Assembly (NCBI RefSeq): GCF_001015195.1
Contig: NZ_LDES01000002.1
Location: forward strand, 62,001 to 126,000
Source: Sphingomonas sp. Y57
GTDB lineage: Bacteria; Pseudomonadota; Alphaproteobacteria; Sphingomonadales; Sphingomonadaceae
Direction: 5' to 3'
Length of the DNA stretch: 64,000 nucleotides
Shown here: positions 44,424 to 54,326 of the stretch, in pieces
How the letters are laid out: each line of letters begins with the position of its first letter
Numbering within the stretch: the stretch's first letter is position 1
Notes under the pieces: model-generated
Told to the model about the DNA's origin: nothing
Databases searched by the model: none
The model's input: only the letters and a program-made list of their open reading frames with translations
Position numbers and translations under genes: made by a program

Positions 44424-45569
44424 TCAGGCGCCGGCCAGCTCGGCGACGGTGCGATGGTAATGCTGGATGCCCGGCTCGTTGCGGCCGATCAGGAAATGAT
44501 CGTTTGCGCCCGATCGCAGTCCCTTCTGGATGCCGAAGCCGATCGGATAATCCTCTTCGCCTACGGCGACCAGGGCCATCCTGCTGAACGCCTCGCTGTC
44601 GGCGATCTCCTCGGGCGTCTCCGGCTTCTTCGAAGCCAGGATCGTCTGGATCGTCACCGAATCCTCGGGCGTCGTCCCTGGCAGAATCTGACTGACGAGG
44701 CAGTGGCCGCCCCGGATTCCGGAAAGCTGGAAATTCGGGAAGACGCAGTGGATCTGCCGGATATAGGTTTCCGCCTCCCACTCGCTTTCCGGCTTGCGGT
44801 TGAGCTCGTCGAGGTTGCGCCGCCCCATGGTCAGCAGCTGGTGGTGGCCGTAGACCTCATGCACCAGCAGGTTGCCGATCGTGTGTTTCGACAGCGTATT
44901 CGCGTGCACGGAATCGTGGTGATAGGCTTCAAGATAGCCGTCCATCGTCACCTTCCAGCCGGGGCCGGGCAGCGGCCGCTGGTCGACGATGTGCCAGCCG
45001 TCCAGCTCCAGTTTCTCCAGTTCGCCGCGCATGCCGTCCAGCCAGGCGTCGATGTCCAGCGTCTCGCCAGGGGTGAGGATCGTCCAGATCACGCCCGCCG
45101 CCTCGGCCGAAGGCAACTCTGTCAGGCCAAGTTCGGACGGATCCGCGTCGCCGAACTTGTTCCTGCCGTTCATGCCCACCAGCTTGCCGGCGCTGTCGTA
45201 GCTCCAGCTATGATAGGGGCAGACGAACCGGGGCTGGTTCCCCTTGCCGTCCTGGCAGAGCTTGGCGCCGCGATGGCGGCAGACGTTCAGGAACACGCGC
45301 GCCTTGCCGTCCTTGCCGCGGACCGCGAGAATGGGCTTCGTCATCACCGTGCGGGCGACGAAATCGCCGGGGTTCGGGATCTCGATCGACAGCAGCAATG
45401 CCTGCGGATGGCGGAAGAAGATCGTTTCGAACTCGCGTTCGAACCGGTCCTTGTCGAGATAGGTCGAAACCGGAAGCACCATCACGTCCGGCGCCTGATC
45501 CGTGGTCCCGGCATTCAGGTGGCTGAGCGCGCGGCGGGCGAACTCGGTTGCGGTGTTGGAGCGCTTCAT
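44424..45569 (-). CDS. Rieske [2Fe-2S] aromatic-ring oxygenase, large subunit
   Basis: A 381-residue oxygenase; start ATG 45569 after AGGAGAAGATA. The Rieske site is CRHRG...CPYHSW, and the mononuclear iron site is in DGYLEAYHHDSVH with Asp further down. No small subunit, ferredoxin or reductase gene is seen next to it, so redox partners lie elsewhere. Substrate unknown; it may demethylate or hydroxylate an aromatic or amine compound. Confidence 0.92.
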   Translation of the reverse strand: MKRSNTATEFARRALSHLNAGTTDQAPDVMVLPVSTYLDKDRFEREFETIFFRHPQALLLSIEIPNPGDFVARTVMTKPILAVRGKDGKARVFLNVCRHRGAKLCQDGKGNQPRFVCPYHSWSYDSAGKLVGMNGRNKFGDADPSELGLTELPSAEAAGVIWTILTPGETLDIDAWLDGMRGELEKLELDGWHIVDQRPLPGPGWKVTMDGYLEAYHHDSVHANTLSKHTIGNLLVHEVYGHHQLLTMGRRNLDELNRKPESEWEAETYIRQIHCVFPNFQLSGIRGGHCLVSQILPGTTPEDSVTIQTILASKKPETPEEIADSEAFSRMALVAVGEEDYPIGFGIQKGLRSGANDHFLIGRNEPGIQHYHRTVAELAGA

Positions 45570-45627
45570 ATCTTCTCCTGGATGCAGGACCGTGCTGGAC
45601 GGCTCGTCATTTCGATTTATATCGATT

Positions 45628-45640
45628 CCAATATAATTGG
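45628..45640. promoter_or_regulatory. inverted repeat in the divergent Rieske/SDR spacer
   Basis: CCAATATAATTGG (5+3+5 inverted repeat) lies in an AT-rich stretch that also holds TTCGATTTATATCGATT at 45611-45627. The spacer separates the divergent Rieske and SDR genes and is the most likely promoter/operator zone. No local regulator gene matches it. Confidence 0.4.
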
Positions 45641-45778
45641 CGTCCGCCACTTGGCGAGAGCGCGATTCGAGGCGGAGGAGAGGATGATGGGGCTTTCACG
45701 ACAGCGGCGAACCGACCTGCTCCCTGCTGGCGTCGCGCCGCCGCGAGCGATCCGGTACCGCACCAGCGGCGCGGCGGC

Positions 45779-46555
45779 ATGAGCGACGCGATCTTTTCCG
45801 GCCAGGCCTTGATGGTCGTCGGCGGCACGTCGGGCGTCGGCCTCGCGACGGCGACACGTTTCGCCGAACTCGGCGCGGATATCGTCCTTGTCGGGCGCGA
45901 CCCGGGACGCGGCGCGCGCGCGATCGGGGCGGTTCTGGGGGCGGCGCCCGAGGCGCGGGTCCACTTCATAGCCGCCGACGGCAACTTGCCGGCGCAGGCC
46001 ACCGCCGCCGTGGCCGAGGCGGAGGCCAGGTTCGGGAAGATAGATGTTCTGCTCGTCAGTACGGCCTCTGCCGCGTTGCCCGGCCTGCTCCATGAAACGC
46101 CGATCGAGGCGATAACCGGCATTCTGGTGGAGCAGACGATGGCCCCGCTGATCATGAGCCGGGCGGTTATCACCGGGATGCGCGAGCGCCGCTCCGGCTG
46201 CATCATCACCGTGGCCTCGGACGCGGCCAAGATCGCGACGCCGGGCGAGACCGTCCTGGGCGCCAGCATGGCGGCGATCACCATGTTCGCGAAGTCGCTG
46301 GCCATGGAGGTGAAGCGCGACGGCGTGCGCGTGAACGTGCTCAGTCCCTCGCTGATCGCCGGCACGCCCGTGTTCGACAAGCTGATGGCCGATCCGTTCA
46401 GCGCGAGGCTGTTCGGCAAGGCGACCAAGCTTGCCAGCCTCGGCCTCGCCGAACCAGGCGATCTGGCCGAGGCCTGCGTCTATCTGGCCGGCCCGGCGGG
46501 CGCCCGGATCACGGGGCAGGCGCTGAGCATCAACGGCGGGATATCTGCCGCCTGA
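45779..46555 (+). CDS. SDR-family protein with missing catalytic Tyr and Lys
   Basis: A 258-residue Rossmann protein; start ATG 45779. GGTSGVGLATA binds the nucleotide, and the catalytic Ser is kept (TVASDAAKI). The YxxxK pair is lost: the usual Y-x-A-S-K reads VLGASMAAITMF, with Leu and Met in place of Tyr and Lys. It could be a non-oxidoreductase SDR or an enzyme with different chemistry. The frame is intact and GC use is normal, so it is not a pseudogene. Confidence 0.85.
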   Translation: MSDAIFSGQALMVVGGTSGVGLATATRFAELGADIVLVGRDPGRGARAIGAVLGAAPEARVHFIAADGNLPAQATAAVAEAEARFGKIDVLLVSTASAALPGLLHETPIEAITGILVEQTMAPLIMSRAVITGMRERRSGCIITVASDAAKIATPGETVLGASMAAITMFAKSLAMEVKRDGVRVNVLSPSLIAGTPVFDKLMADPFSARLFGKATKLASLGLAEPGDLAEACVYLAGPAGARITGQALSINGGISAA

Positions 46556-46617
46556 CGCACCGGCCTGTCCGCTGGGCGGCGGGGCCGGGGACGCAAGGCG
46601 GCATCGCCCGGGCACCC

Positions 46618-47358
46618 TCAATCCTTCACGCCGGCGAGCAGGCGGTGACCATCGGTGCCCGCCAGCTTGGCCGGGGGGGACTTCACCTCGCCCCGTATGC
46701 CGTTCCTGGCCCGCCGAAGCATCAGATCGTAGGTGAGCTCCAGGTAGGTCGCCTTGCCCAGCAGCACCTGCTGGCGGGCGCAGGCTTCGGCCGGCATTTC
46801 CGGCGCGTCCGTGCCTGAGAGGCGGACGTCGAGCTTCGCCGCATATTCGTAGGTCGCCATCAGCGCCGTCGCCTCGCCGATGGTGCGGCCCAGGCAGATC
46901 GCGCCGTGCCACGGCATCATCACCGCGATATTGTCTTTCAGAACCGGGCCGATCGCCTCCAGCGTGTCGTCGGGGCTCACCGCGATCTTGTTGTAAAAAT
47001 AGGTCGAGAGATTGTGGTACATCCTGAGCGGCCGGCAGAGCGCCGACTGGGCGGTACCCCATTCGCCGTGCGTATGGACGATCGCGTTGATTTCGGGGCG
47101 CTGCTTGTAGATTCCCTGGTGGAAGTCGATGCCGGGGCTGACCGGACGTGAGCTTTCCAGCACATTGCCGTCAAAGTCGATCAGGAGCAGATCTTCCTCG
47201 GCCATCTCCTCGAAGCAGAGGTCCAGCACGTTCGTCCAGTAGAGCTCCTTGCCGGGGACGCGCATGCTGACATGGCCGCCGATCACATTGCCGAGACCCG
47301 ATGCGGATAGCCCATGGCACGCATCGAGGATGTGCGAACGAATCTCCTGGTCATTCAT
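46618..47358 (-). CDS. class II aldolase/adducin-family protein
   Basis: A 246-residue zinc aldolase fold; start ATG 47358. Metal His are in AIVHTHGEWG and MMPWHGAICLG. Members cleave or epimerise phospho- or other hydroxy-ketone compounds, and some catabolic forms act on carboxylated aromatics. It is convergent with the SDR at 45779 and 77 bp downstream of the beta-oxidation operon. Confidence 0.85.
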   Translation of the reverse strand: MNDQEIRSHILDACHGLSASGLGNVIGGHVSMRVPGKELYWTNVLDLCFEEMAEEDLLLIDFDGNVLESSRPVSPGIDFHQGIYKQRPEINAIVHTHGEWGTAQSALCRPLRMYHNLSTYFYNKIAVSPDDTLEAIGPVLKDNIAVMMPWHGAICLGRTIGEATALMATYEYAAKLDVRLSGTDAPEMPAEACARQQVLLGKATYLELTYDLMLRRARNGIRGEVKSPPAKLAGTDGHRLLAGVKD

Positions 47359-47435
47359 CTCTCGGATTCCTCTTTGGCGCTTTTGCATATTATGAAGGGT
47401 TCATCTGTATAGTTGAAGGAGTCGCCGCGGCCTGG

Positions 47436-48608
47436 TCAGGGCGTGGCCTTGCCGGCGATCACCTGGCGGGCGACGATCAGCTTCTGGACCTCCGAGGCGC
47501 CCTCGTAGATGCGCATCGGCCGCGCCTCGCGATAGAGCCGCTCGATCACGCTGCCGCGCGTCACGCCCATGCCGCCGCAAAGCTGTACGCCCTTGTCGAC
47601 GATCCGGCCCGCCGCCTCCGCCGCGACCAGCTTGGCCATCGAAGGACCATAGGATCCCCGGTCGCCGCGCACATCGTGCGCCCATGCCGCGCGGGCGACG
47701 GTCAATGCCGCCGTATCGAGATCGGCCGCGATGTCGGCGATCGTCATCTGCACGCCCTGCAATTCACCCATCGACTTGCCGAAGAGCTGGCGCGTCCTCA
47801 CACGATCGAGCGTCTCGGCATAAGCCCGCCGCGCGAGCCCGACTGCGGCGGCACCGACCGAAGGCCGGAAGATGTCGAACGCGCCCATCGCCACCCTGAA
47901 GCCCTGGCCCGGTTCGCCGATCACGGCTTCCGCCCCGACACGGCACCCGTTGAAGGCGACGCTGGCGGCCGGGTGTTCGGCGATGAAGTCGATCGGCGGG
48001 CCGCACTCCAGACCGGGCGTGTCGGCATCGACAATGAAGGCCGACAGCCCCCGCGCACCGGGTGCCTCTCCGGTGCGGGCGATCACGATATAATGGTCGG
48101 CAAAGCCAGCGTTGGAAATCAGCGTCTTCGCGCCATCGAGCACATAGCCGTCGCCGTCGCGCGTTGCGACCGTGGCGGTCGCGGCGACGTCGGACCCGCC
48201 CTCCGGCTCGGTGAGGGCGAATGCGGCGACCGCATCGCCGCTTCGGCAACGGGGCAGATAGCGCTCCTTCTGCGCGGCCGTGCCATGCTGCTGGATGGCG
48301 AGCGTGCCGATGCCCTGCATCGTGAACATCGCGTCGTGGAGCGCCTCCTCGTAGGTCAGCCCTTCGCGGATCACGCAGAGCGAGCGCACGTCGAACTGGT
48401 CGACGCTTTCCGGCACGACGAAGTCGAGCAGTCCGGCCTCGCCGAGCGACTTCACGATCGCGCGGCAATGTCCGGCGAAGTCGGAGCCGGCATCGGGGTG
48501 TCGCTGGGCTTGCGACCAGGCGACGACTCGCTCGGCCAGCGCATGATGACGGGGTTCGAAGAAGGGCCAGTCGACGAGCGACCAGCCCGCGTCGCGCGTC
48601 TCGCTCAT
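47436..48608 (-). CDS. acyl-CoA dehydrogenase
   Basis: A 390-residue enzyme. [11 protein letters not shown] and KTLISNA form the flavin site; catalytic Glu369 is in [11 protein letters not shown]. The start at 48608 overlaps the aldo/keto reductase stop (ATGA). The N-terminus ([14 protein letters not shown]) resembles that of the dehydrogenase at 30195-31376, so the two are paralogues in different pathways. Last gene of a six-gene CoA operon. Confidence 0.92.
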   Translation of the reverse strand: MSETRDAGWSLVDWPFFEPRHHALAERVVAWSQAQRHPDAGSDFAGHCRAIVKSLGEAGLLDFVVPESVDQFDVRSLCVIREGLTYEEALHDAMFTMQGIGTLAIQQHGTAAQKERYLPRCRSGDAVAAFALTEPEGGSDVAATATVATRDGDGYVLDGAKTLISNAGFADHYIVIARTGEAPGARGLSAFIVDADTPGLECGPPIDFIAEHPAASVAFNGCRVGAEAVIGEPGQGFRVAMGAFDIFRPSVGAAAVGLARRAYAETLDRVRTRQLFGKSMGELQGVQMTIADIAADLDTAALTVARAAWAHDVRGDRGSYGPSMAKLVAAEAAGRIVDKGVQLCGGMGVTRGSVIERLYREARPMRIYEGASEVQKLIVARQVIAGKATP

Positions 48609-49615
48609 GCCTTGATCGCCTCGGGATTGCCCTTGAACGTCGCTTCGTAGCGAGCGCCGGCCGCGCCGCCCAAGGGCAGGATCTCGTCGATGCGGGCGAG
48701 TTCTTCGGGCGAGAGGCGAACGTCCGCCGCGCCGACATTCTCCTCGAGATATTTGACCCGCTTGGTGCCGGGGATGGGAACGATGTCTTGCCCGCGATGA
48801 AGGAGCCACGCGATCGCGATCTGCCCGGCGGTGCAGCCCTTGGCGGCGGCCAGCTCGCGAACATGATCCACGAGCGCGAGATTGGCGTCGAAATTCCCAC
48901 CCTGGAATCGCGGCGAGGTCAGCCGGAAATCGTCGATGGCCAGTTCATCGGCCGTCTTGATCGCACCGGTCAGGAAACCGCGCCCGAGCGGGCTGTAGGC
49001 CACGAAGGTGATGCCCAGTTCGCGACAGGCCGGCAACACGTCCAGCTCGGGCTCCCGCGTCCACAGCGAATATTCGGACTGGAGCGCGGCAATCGGATGT
49101 GTGGCATGGGCGCGTCGCAGCACGTCCGCGGGGATTTCCGAAAGCCCGATCGCCCGGATCTTGCCCTCGGCGACGAGCTTGCTGAGCGCGCCCACCGTTT
49201 CCTCGATCGGCACCCTGGGATCGGCGCGATGGACATAATAGAGGTCGATCTCGTCGACTCCCAGGCGCCGCAGCGATTCCTCGCAGCATTGCCGCATATA
49301 GGCCGGCGAATTGTCGATATCGCGATCGTAGGCGCTGTTCGGCGGGCCGTCGGGATCTCGAACCACGCCGAACTTGCTGGCGATCGTCACCTCGCGCCGC
49401 CTGCCCTTCACGAACCGGCCGAGCAACGTCTCGTTATGACCCCGACCGTAGAGGTTCGAGGTGTCGTAGTGGGTCACGCCGAGCTCGAAGGCCCGCTCCA
49501 GGGTCGCTAAGGACTGGGCGTCGTCGGGCTCGCCGTAGAATTCCGACATGCCCATGCAGCCAAGGCCGAGGATCGAGCTGGAAACGCCCGATTGTCCCAG
49601 CTCGATCTTGCGCAT
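48605..49615 (-). CDS. aldo/keto reductase
   Basis: A 336-residue (beta/alpha)8 oxidoreductase. The tetrad is visible: Asp and Tyr in [12 protein letters not shown], Lys in TIASKFG, His in YYVHRADP. Start ATG 49615 overlaps the thiolase stop by one base (TGATG). NADPH-dependent reduction of a keto group; an odd member of an otherwise beta-oxidation operon. Confidence 0.88.
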   Translation of the reverse strand: MRKIELGQSGVSSSILGLGCMGMSEFYGEPDDAQSLATLERAFELGVTHYDTSNLYGRGHNETLLGRFVKGRRREVTIASKFGVVRDPDGPPNSAYDRDIDNSPAYMRQCCEESLRRLGVDEIDLYYVHRADPRVPIEETVGALSKLVAEGKIRAIGLSEIPADVLRRAHATHPIAALQSEYSLWTREPELDVLPACRELGITFVAYSPLGRGFLTGAIKTADELAIDDFRLTSPRFQGGNFDANLALVDHVRELAAAKGCTAGQIAIAWLLHRGQDIVPIPGTKRVKYLEENVGAADVRLSPEELARIDEILPLGGAAGARYEATFKGNPEAIKA

Positions 49616-50796
49616 CAAACCTCTCCCATCCGTTCTATGATCGTGGCAGTGCCGAGGCCGCCCGCGCAGCATATCGCCTGCAGGGCGTAGCGCCCCTTGC
49701 GTCGTTCAAGCTCGCCCAGCATCGTCGTCATGATACGCGCGCCGGTCGCGCCGAGCGGATGGCCAAGCGCGATCGCGCCGCCATTGACGTTGAGCTTGTC
49801 GTGCGGGATGCCGATCTCCTTCATGTAGACGATCGGCACGGAGGCGAAGGCCTCGTTGACCTCGAACAGGTCGATGTCGCCCACCGACAGCCCGGCACGG
49901 TCGAGCACCTTGCGCGTCGCGGCGATCGGGCCCGTCAGCATAAGCTCCGGATCGGAGCCGACGGCGGCAACCGCGGCGATGCGTGCCCTGGGCGTGAGAC
50001 CGAGTTCCCGCGCCTTCTCCGCGGCCATCAGCAGGACCACGGCGGCGCCGTCGCATATCTGCGAAGCGTTTCCGGCCGAGACACGCCCGTTTTCGGGGCG
50101 GAAGACGCGCTTCAGCGTCGCGAGCTTCTCCATTGTCGAACCCCGACGGATGGTCTCATCGGTGGCGAGCAGGGGGCGCGGCGCATCGGCGGGGGCCTCT
50201 GCGAAGCGATCGACGTCGATAGGCACGATTTCTCCGGCGAAGCGTCCCGCGTCGCTGGCGGCGGCGGCCCGCGCGTGGCTCTCGATCGCGAAGGCATCGT
50301 GATCCTCGCGGGTCACACCCCAGCGATCGGAGATCATCTCGGCGGCCTCACCCTGCGAGGTGAGATGGAAACGCTCGTTGAGCAGGCGCCCGAACGGCTC
50401 GCCATGGACGTCGCGATTGCCGCCCATCGGTACGCGGCTCATGCTCTCGGCGCCACCGGCGACAACCACGTCGACCACCCCGGCGGCGATCGAGGCATAA
50501 GCGGCGTGGATCGCGGCCTCGGACGAGCCGCACTTCCTGTCGACGGTCATCCCGGGGATCGTCGTCGGCCACCCGGCCGAGAGCAGCGCGGTCCGCGCGA
50601 TGTTGCCGCATTGCTCGCCAACCTGCGTGACACATCCGAAGATGACATCGTCCACCTGCCCGGGGTCGATGCCGGTCCGTTCGTTCAGGGCCCAGAGCAG
50701 CGCGGTGGCGAGATGATCGGCGCGGACATCGGCCAGCGCGCCTCGGAAGCGACCGATGGGCGTACGGACCGCATCGACGATGACGACCTCGCGCAT
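49615..50796 (-). CDS. acetyl-CoA acyltransferase (thiolase)
   Basis: A 393-residue thiolase. Nucleophile Cys89 in DRKCGSS, the NEAFA and [10 protein letters not shown] His segments, and the second Cys in [11 protein letters not shown]. The start overlaps the stop of the 3-hydroxyacyl-CoA dehydrogenase gene by one base. It closes the beta-oxidation cycle of this operon. Confidence 0.93.
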   Translation of the reverse strand: MREVVIVDAVRTPIGRFRGALADVRADHLATALLWALNERTGIDPGQVDDVIFGCVTQVGEQCGNIARTALLSAGWPTTIPGMTVDRKCGSSEAAIHAAYASIAAGVVDVVVAGGAESMSRVPMGGNRDVHGEPFGRLLNERFHLTSQGEAAEMISDRWGVTREDHDAFAIESHARAAAASDAGRFAGEIVPIDVDRFAEAPADAPRPLLATDETIRRGSTMEKLATLKRVFRPENGRVSAGNASQICDGAAVVLLMAAEKARELGLTPRARIAAVAAVGSDPELMLTGPIAATRKVLDRAGLSVGDIDLFEVNEAFASVPIVYMKEIGIPHDKLNVNGGAIALGHPLGATGARIMTTMLGELERRKGRYALQAICCAGGLGTATIIERMGEV

Positions 50797-51692
50797 CAGT
50801 TCACCTTCAGCCCGGAGCCTGGAATCCTTACGCCCTCCTCGTCATAGTCATAGACGCCCCGGCCGACCTTGCGGCCATGACGACCCGCCTTCACCATCTT
50901 GAGGATCAGTGGCGAAGGCCGGAACGCCTCGCCGAGCACGGTGTGGAGATATTGCAGCACGCGCAGCCTGGTGTCCCACCCGGTCAGGTCACCGAGCTCC
51001 AGGGGCCCCATCGGATGGTTGAAGGCAAGGCGCATCGCCTTGTCGATATCCTCGGCGGACGCGACGCCTTCGGCCAGCATGCACATCGCCTGATTGCCCA
51101 TCAGCGCCGACATGCGGCTGGTCGTGAAGCCCGGCGCCTCGTTGACGACGATATGGTCCTTGCCGATGCGCTTCACCCACTCGATTGCCGTCGCGAGGGA
51201 TTCCGCATCGGTCTCCAGGCCCTTGATGATCTCGACCAGCTTCATCTTGGGCACCGGATTGAAGAAGTGCATGCCGATGACGCGCGAGGGCTGATCGATC
51301 GCAGCCGCGATCTCGCTGACGCTCAGTGCCGATGTATTCGTCGCCAGAAGCGCGTCTGCGGGCAGTGCTGCTGCGGCGGCCCGGAGGATCGAGTGCTTGA
51401 TGGCGAGATCCTCCGTCGCCGTCTCGACGAGGAGGGCGGCGTCGGCCGCCTGCTGATCGATCGCGGCCGCGGTCGTGATGCGCGCCTTCGCGGAGGCGGC
51501 GCTCGCCGCCTCCAGCTTGCCCCGGGCGACGCCGTCGTCCAGCAGCTTCGCGATCTGGCCGGTTGCCTTCCGGCGCTGGTCTTCGTTGGTGTCGACGAGC
51601 AGCACGGGCGAGCCCGCTACTGCGAAGCCGTGCGCGATGCCGGTGCCCATGAGACCCGCACCGACCACGACGACCTTACCTTCTGCCTTCAT
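50796..51692 (-). CDS. 3-hydroxyacyl-CoA dehydrogenase
   Basis: A 298-residue stand-alone enzyme: VVVVGAGLMGTGIAHG, catalytic His in GMHFFNPVPKMKLVE, Glu in LLVETATED. The start is uncertain; ATG 51692 follows GAGGGA at short spacing, ATG 51728 would overlap the upstream hydratase stop. NAD-dependent oxidation of the hydroxyacyl-CoA before thiolysis. Confidence 0.9.
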   Translation of the reverse strand: MKAEGKVVVVGAGLMGTGIAHGFAVAGSPVLLVDTNEDQRRKATGQIAKLLDDGVARGKLEAASAASAKARITTAAAIDQQAADAALLVETATEDLAIKHSILRAAAAALPADALLATNTSALSVSEIAAAIDQPSRVIGMHFFNPVPKMKLVEIIKGLETDAESLATAIEWVKRIGKDHIVVNEAPGFTTSRMSALMGNQAMCMLAEGVASAEDIDKAMRLAFNHPMGPLELGDLTGWDTRLRVLQYLHTVLGEAFRPSPLILKMVKAGRHGRKVGRGVYDYDEEGVRIPGSGLKVN

Positions 51693-51724
51693 CATATCCC
51701 TCATCATTGTCCGCGCCGGCGCCA

Positions 51725-52507
51725 TCATTCTCCGGTGAACCGTGGCGGCCGCTTCTCGGCAAAGGCGCTGGCGGCCTCGGCCCGGTCTGCGGTGCCGGTC
51801 AGGAGCGCGAAGAGGCTCTTCTCGATGCGCAACCCGGTCGCGAGGTCGTTGGTGGCAGCGGCGATCGCCGCTTCCTTGCAGTAGGCGATCGCCGCCGGCG
51901 GACGGCTCGCGATCAGGGTCGCGATGCGCATCGCTTCCGCGAGCATTTCCTCGCGGGTTCCGGCGAGGCGCGTCACGAGCCCGATCCGGAAGGCCTCGGC
52001 GGCATCGATCTTCTCGGCGGTAAGCAGCATGTCGAGGGCGCGCGACATGCCGATCAGCCGCGGCAGGCGCTGGGTTCCGCCGCCTCCGGGAATCAGGCCG
52101 AGCATGGTTTCGGTAAGCCCCAGCTTCGCGTTGGCGGCGGCGATACGGATGTCGCAGGCCATCGCGATTTCCAGCCCGCCGCCAAGGCAGATGCCATGGA
52201 TGGCCGCGATTACCGGCTTGGCGACGCGATCGAGCGACTCGATCCACGTCGTCGGCATCAGCTTGCCGCGTTCGCCCACCGGCGAGAGGCGGGTCCGGGC
52301 CTCCTTGATGTCGGCGCCCGCGCAAAAGGCGCGATCGCCCGCGCCGGTGATGACGATCGCCCGCACCTCCGGATCGGCATCGAGCTCGGCGAGCAATTTC
52401 GGGAAGGCCTGGCGAATCTCGTCGTTGAAGGCGTTCATCGCCTCGGGACGATTCAACTGGACCAGCGCGACCGCGCCCTCCCGCTCGAAGATCAGGGACC
52501 CGGTCAC
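51725..52507 (-). CDS. enoyl-CoA hydratase
   Basis: A 260-residue crotonase with both hydratase Glu (CLGGGLEIAMACDIR and LGLTETMLGLIPGGGG), unlike the one at 31378. GTG start overlaps the ligase stop (GTGA). It hydrates the enoyl-CoA for the dehydrogenase downstream. Confidence 0.92.
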   Translation of the reverse strand: MTGSLIFEREGAVALVQLNRPEAMNAFNDEIRQAFPKLLAELDADPEVRAIVITGAGDRAFCAGADIKEARTRLSPVGERGKLMPTTWIESLDRVAKPVIAAIHGICLGGGLEIAMACDIRIAAANAKLGLTETMLGLIPGGGGTQRLPRLIGMSRALDMLLTAEKIDAAEAFRIGLVTRLAGTREEMLAEAMRIATLIASRPPAAIAYCKEAAIAAATNDLATGLRIEKSLFALLTGTADRAEAASAFAEKRPPRFTGE

Positions 52508-54159
52508 GCGCTCGCCGCCCGGGCGGCTCTGGCCGCCTCGCGGTCCCAGGTCGCGGGAGTGACGCCCCGTTCGCGCAGCTCCTTCTTGCGGACCTTCTCA
52601 CTGGCGGTCAGCGGCAGCGCCGACACGAACTCGATGTAGCGCGGCACCATGAAGGCGGGCAGCTTGCTCTCGGCCCATGCCGCGATCCCGGCGGGATCGA
52701 CAGCGGCGCCGTCCTTCAGCACGACGAAGGCCATCACCTCGTCCTCTCCTGCCGCTTCATCGGCGCGGACGCCGACGACCGCGCATTCTACCACGTCGGG
52801 ATGGGAGCGGACCCCGGCCTCGACCTCGAACGACGAGATATTCTCGCCGCGACGGCGCAGCGCGTCCTTCACCCGGTCGACGAAGAAGTACCAGCCATTC
52901 TCGTCGCGACGAAGGCCGTCGCCGGTATGGAACCAGAGGTCGCGCCAGGTTTCCACCGTCTTCTCGGGCATGCCGAGATATTCGCTGCAGATAATACCCT
53001 CCACCTTGGGTCGGATCAGCAACTCGCCGGTCTGTCCCTCGGGCACGTCGAGGCCCGTTTCGGGATCGGCAAGGCGTATGTCGTAGAACTGGTCGACCAG
53101 CACGCCGGACGCGCCGTCCGGCCGCTCGGCGCCGAAGGGCGTCATGAAGACATTGGAGATCTCCGTCTGGCCAAAGCCATCGACGAAATTGATGGGTCCG
53201 AACCGCTCGACGAACTGGCGGCCGAGCGCCGGCGCGAGGGGGGCCGCGTAGATCGTCCGCACCTTGTGGGCGCGATCGTCGGCCGAAGGTGGCTGGGCGA
53301 GGATGAACGACATCGTCGCCCCGAGCAGATTGGTGACCGTCGCGCCCGAGCGCCGGGCGCGTCCCGCCCAATCCGATGCGCTGAAACGCGGGTAGAGAGC
53401 GACCTGGCCGCCCGCGATCAGGCTGGGATAGACGGTGAGGAACTGCGCATTGCCGTGGAAGAGCGGGAAGCCCGTCATGTAGACGTCGTTCTCGGTGAGG
53501 CGGGTGAGCTGCACATCCTCTTCGGCGAAGAAGTAGAATTGGGAGTGCGGCATGAGCACGCCCTTGGACGGGCCTGTGGTGCCTGACGTCATCAGCACCG
53601 CCGCCGGATCGCGCGGTGTCACGACAACACCGGGATTCTCCTCGTTGTCCGACAGCAGGTCTTCATATTTCCCCACCGCAATCCGACGGAAGGCGGGGGG
53701 CGGCACGTCATCTTCCGTCGGGACCAGATATATTGACTCGAGGTCGGCCAGGTCGTCCTCGATCTCGACGAGCCGCGCGGCGAGGGCGGCGGTGGTCACG
53801 ACAATCCTCGCCTTGGAGAGCTTCAGCGGGTGCGCCAGGAAGCTGCCCTTATAGGCGTCGCTGATCACTACCTCGACCGCACCGATCTTGGCCAGGCCGA
53901 ACCACAGGAAGATGAACTCCGGGCAGTTGGGCAGGAGCAGCCCGACCATGCCGCCTTTGCCGACGCCCTTGGCCGCGAAGCCGTGGCCGATGCGGTTGGC
54001 GATCCCGTTCGTTTCCGCGAAGCTCCAGGGCCGGCCGCCATCCTTCCAGTTCAGGAAGGGCTTGTCCGCGCGAACCCGGGCCTGGTGCTCCAGCACGTGG
54101 GGCAGGGTCCAGCGATCCCTGGGAAAATGCGGTTCGAAATGTGGAAAGGTGATCATCAT
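52504..54159 (-). CDS. AMP-forming acyl-CoA ligase
   Basis: A 551-residue adenylate-forming ligase: P-loop MTSGTTGPSKGVLMPH, GFGQTEISNVF, TGDGL hinge region and C-terminal Lys in LTASEKVRKKEL. The start is one of two adjacent ATGs at 54159/54156. First gene of the - beta-oxidation operon. It resembles CaiC/FadD-type ligases; substrate unknown, probably a side-chain or alicyclic carboxylate. Confidence 0.9.
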   Translation of the reverse strand: MMITFPHFEPHFPRDRWTLPHVLEHQARVRADKPFLNWKDGGRPWSFAETNGIANRIGHGFAAKGVGKGGMVGLLLPNCPEFIFLWFGLAKIGAVEVVISDAYKGSFLAHPLKLSKARIVVTTAALAARLVEIEDDLADLESIYLVPTEDDVPPPAFRRIAVGKYEDLLSDNEENPGVVVTPRDPAAVLMTSGTTGPSKGVLMPHSQFYFFAEEDVQLTRLTENDVYMTGFPLFHGNAQFLTVYPSLIAGGQVALYPRFSASDWAGRARRSGATVTNLLGATMSFILAQPPSADDRAHKVRTIYAAPLAPALGRQFVERFGPINFVDGFGQTEISNVFMTPFGAERPDGASGVLVDQFYDIRLADPETGLDVPEGQTGELLIRPKVEGIICSEYLGMPEKTVETWRDLWFHTGDGLRRDENGWYFFVDRVKDALRRRGENISSFEVEAGVRSHPDVVECAVVGVRADEAAGEDEVMAFVVLKDGAAVDPAGIAAWAESKLPAFMVPRYIEFVSALPLTASEKVRKKELRERGVTPATWDREAARAARAASA

Positions 54160-54202
54160 CCTGCCCCGCGGGCCCATGGCGTTGAGCCATTAGGGCTTCA
54201 TC

Positions 54203-54235
54203 CGTATATTTTCAATGACAGTCAATTATACGAAT
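54203..54235. promoter_or_regulatory. CGTATA...TATACGAAT inverted repeat before the CoA-ligase operon
   Basis: CGTATA at 54203-54208 and TATACG at 54227-54232 face each other 24 bases apart, 44 bases before the ligase start and next to the GntR gene end. The 9-mer TATACGAAT recurs at 60025-60033 upstream of a TonB receptor. It is a candidate GntR/FadR-type operator set. Confidence 0.5.
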
Positions 54236-54326
54236 ATTCAGCGAGCGCAAGTCGGAGCGCGCGCAAAATCACGCGTCCGATCATGGCAATGGCGGCAAAG
54301 CAGGGGGATGGAGAGGCGGTCGGATC

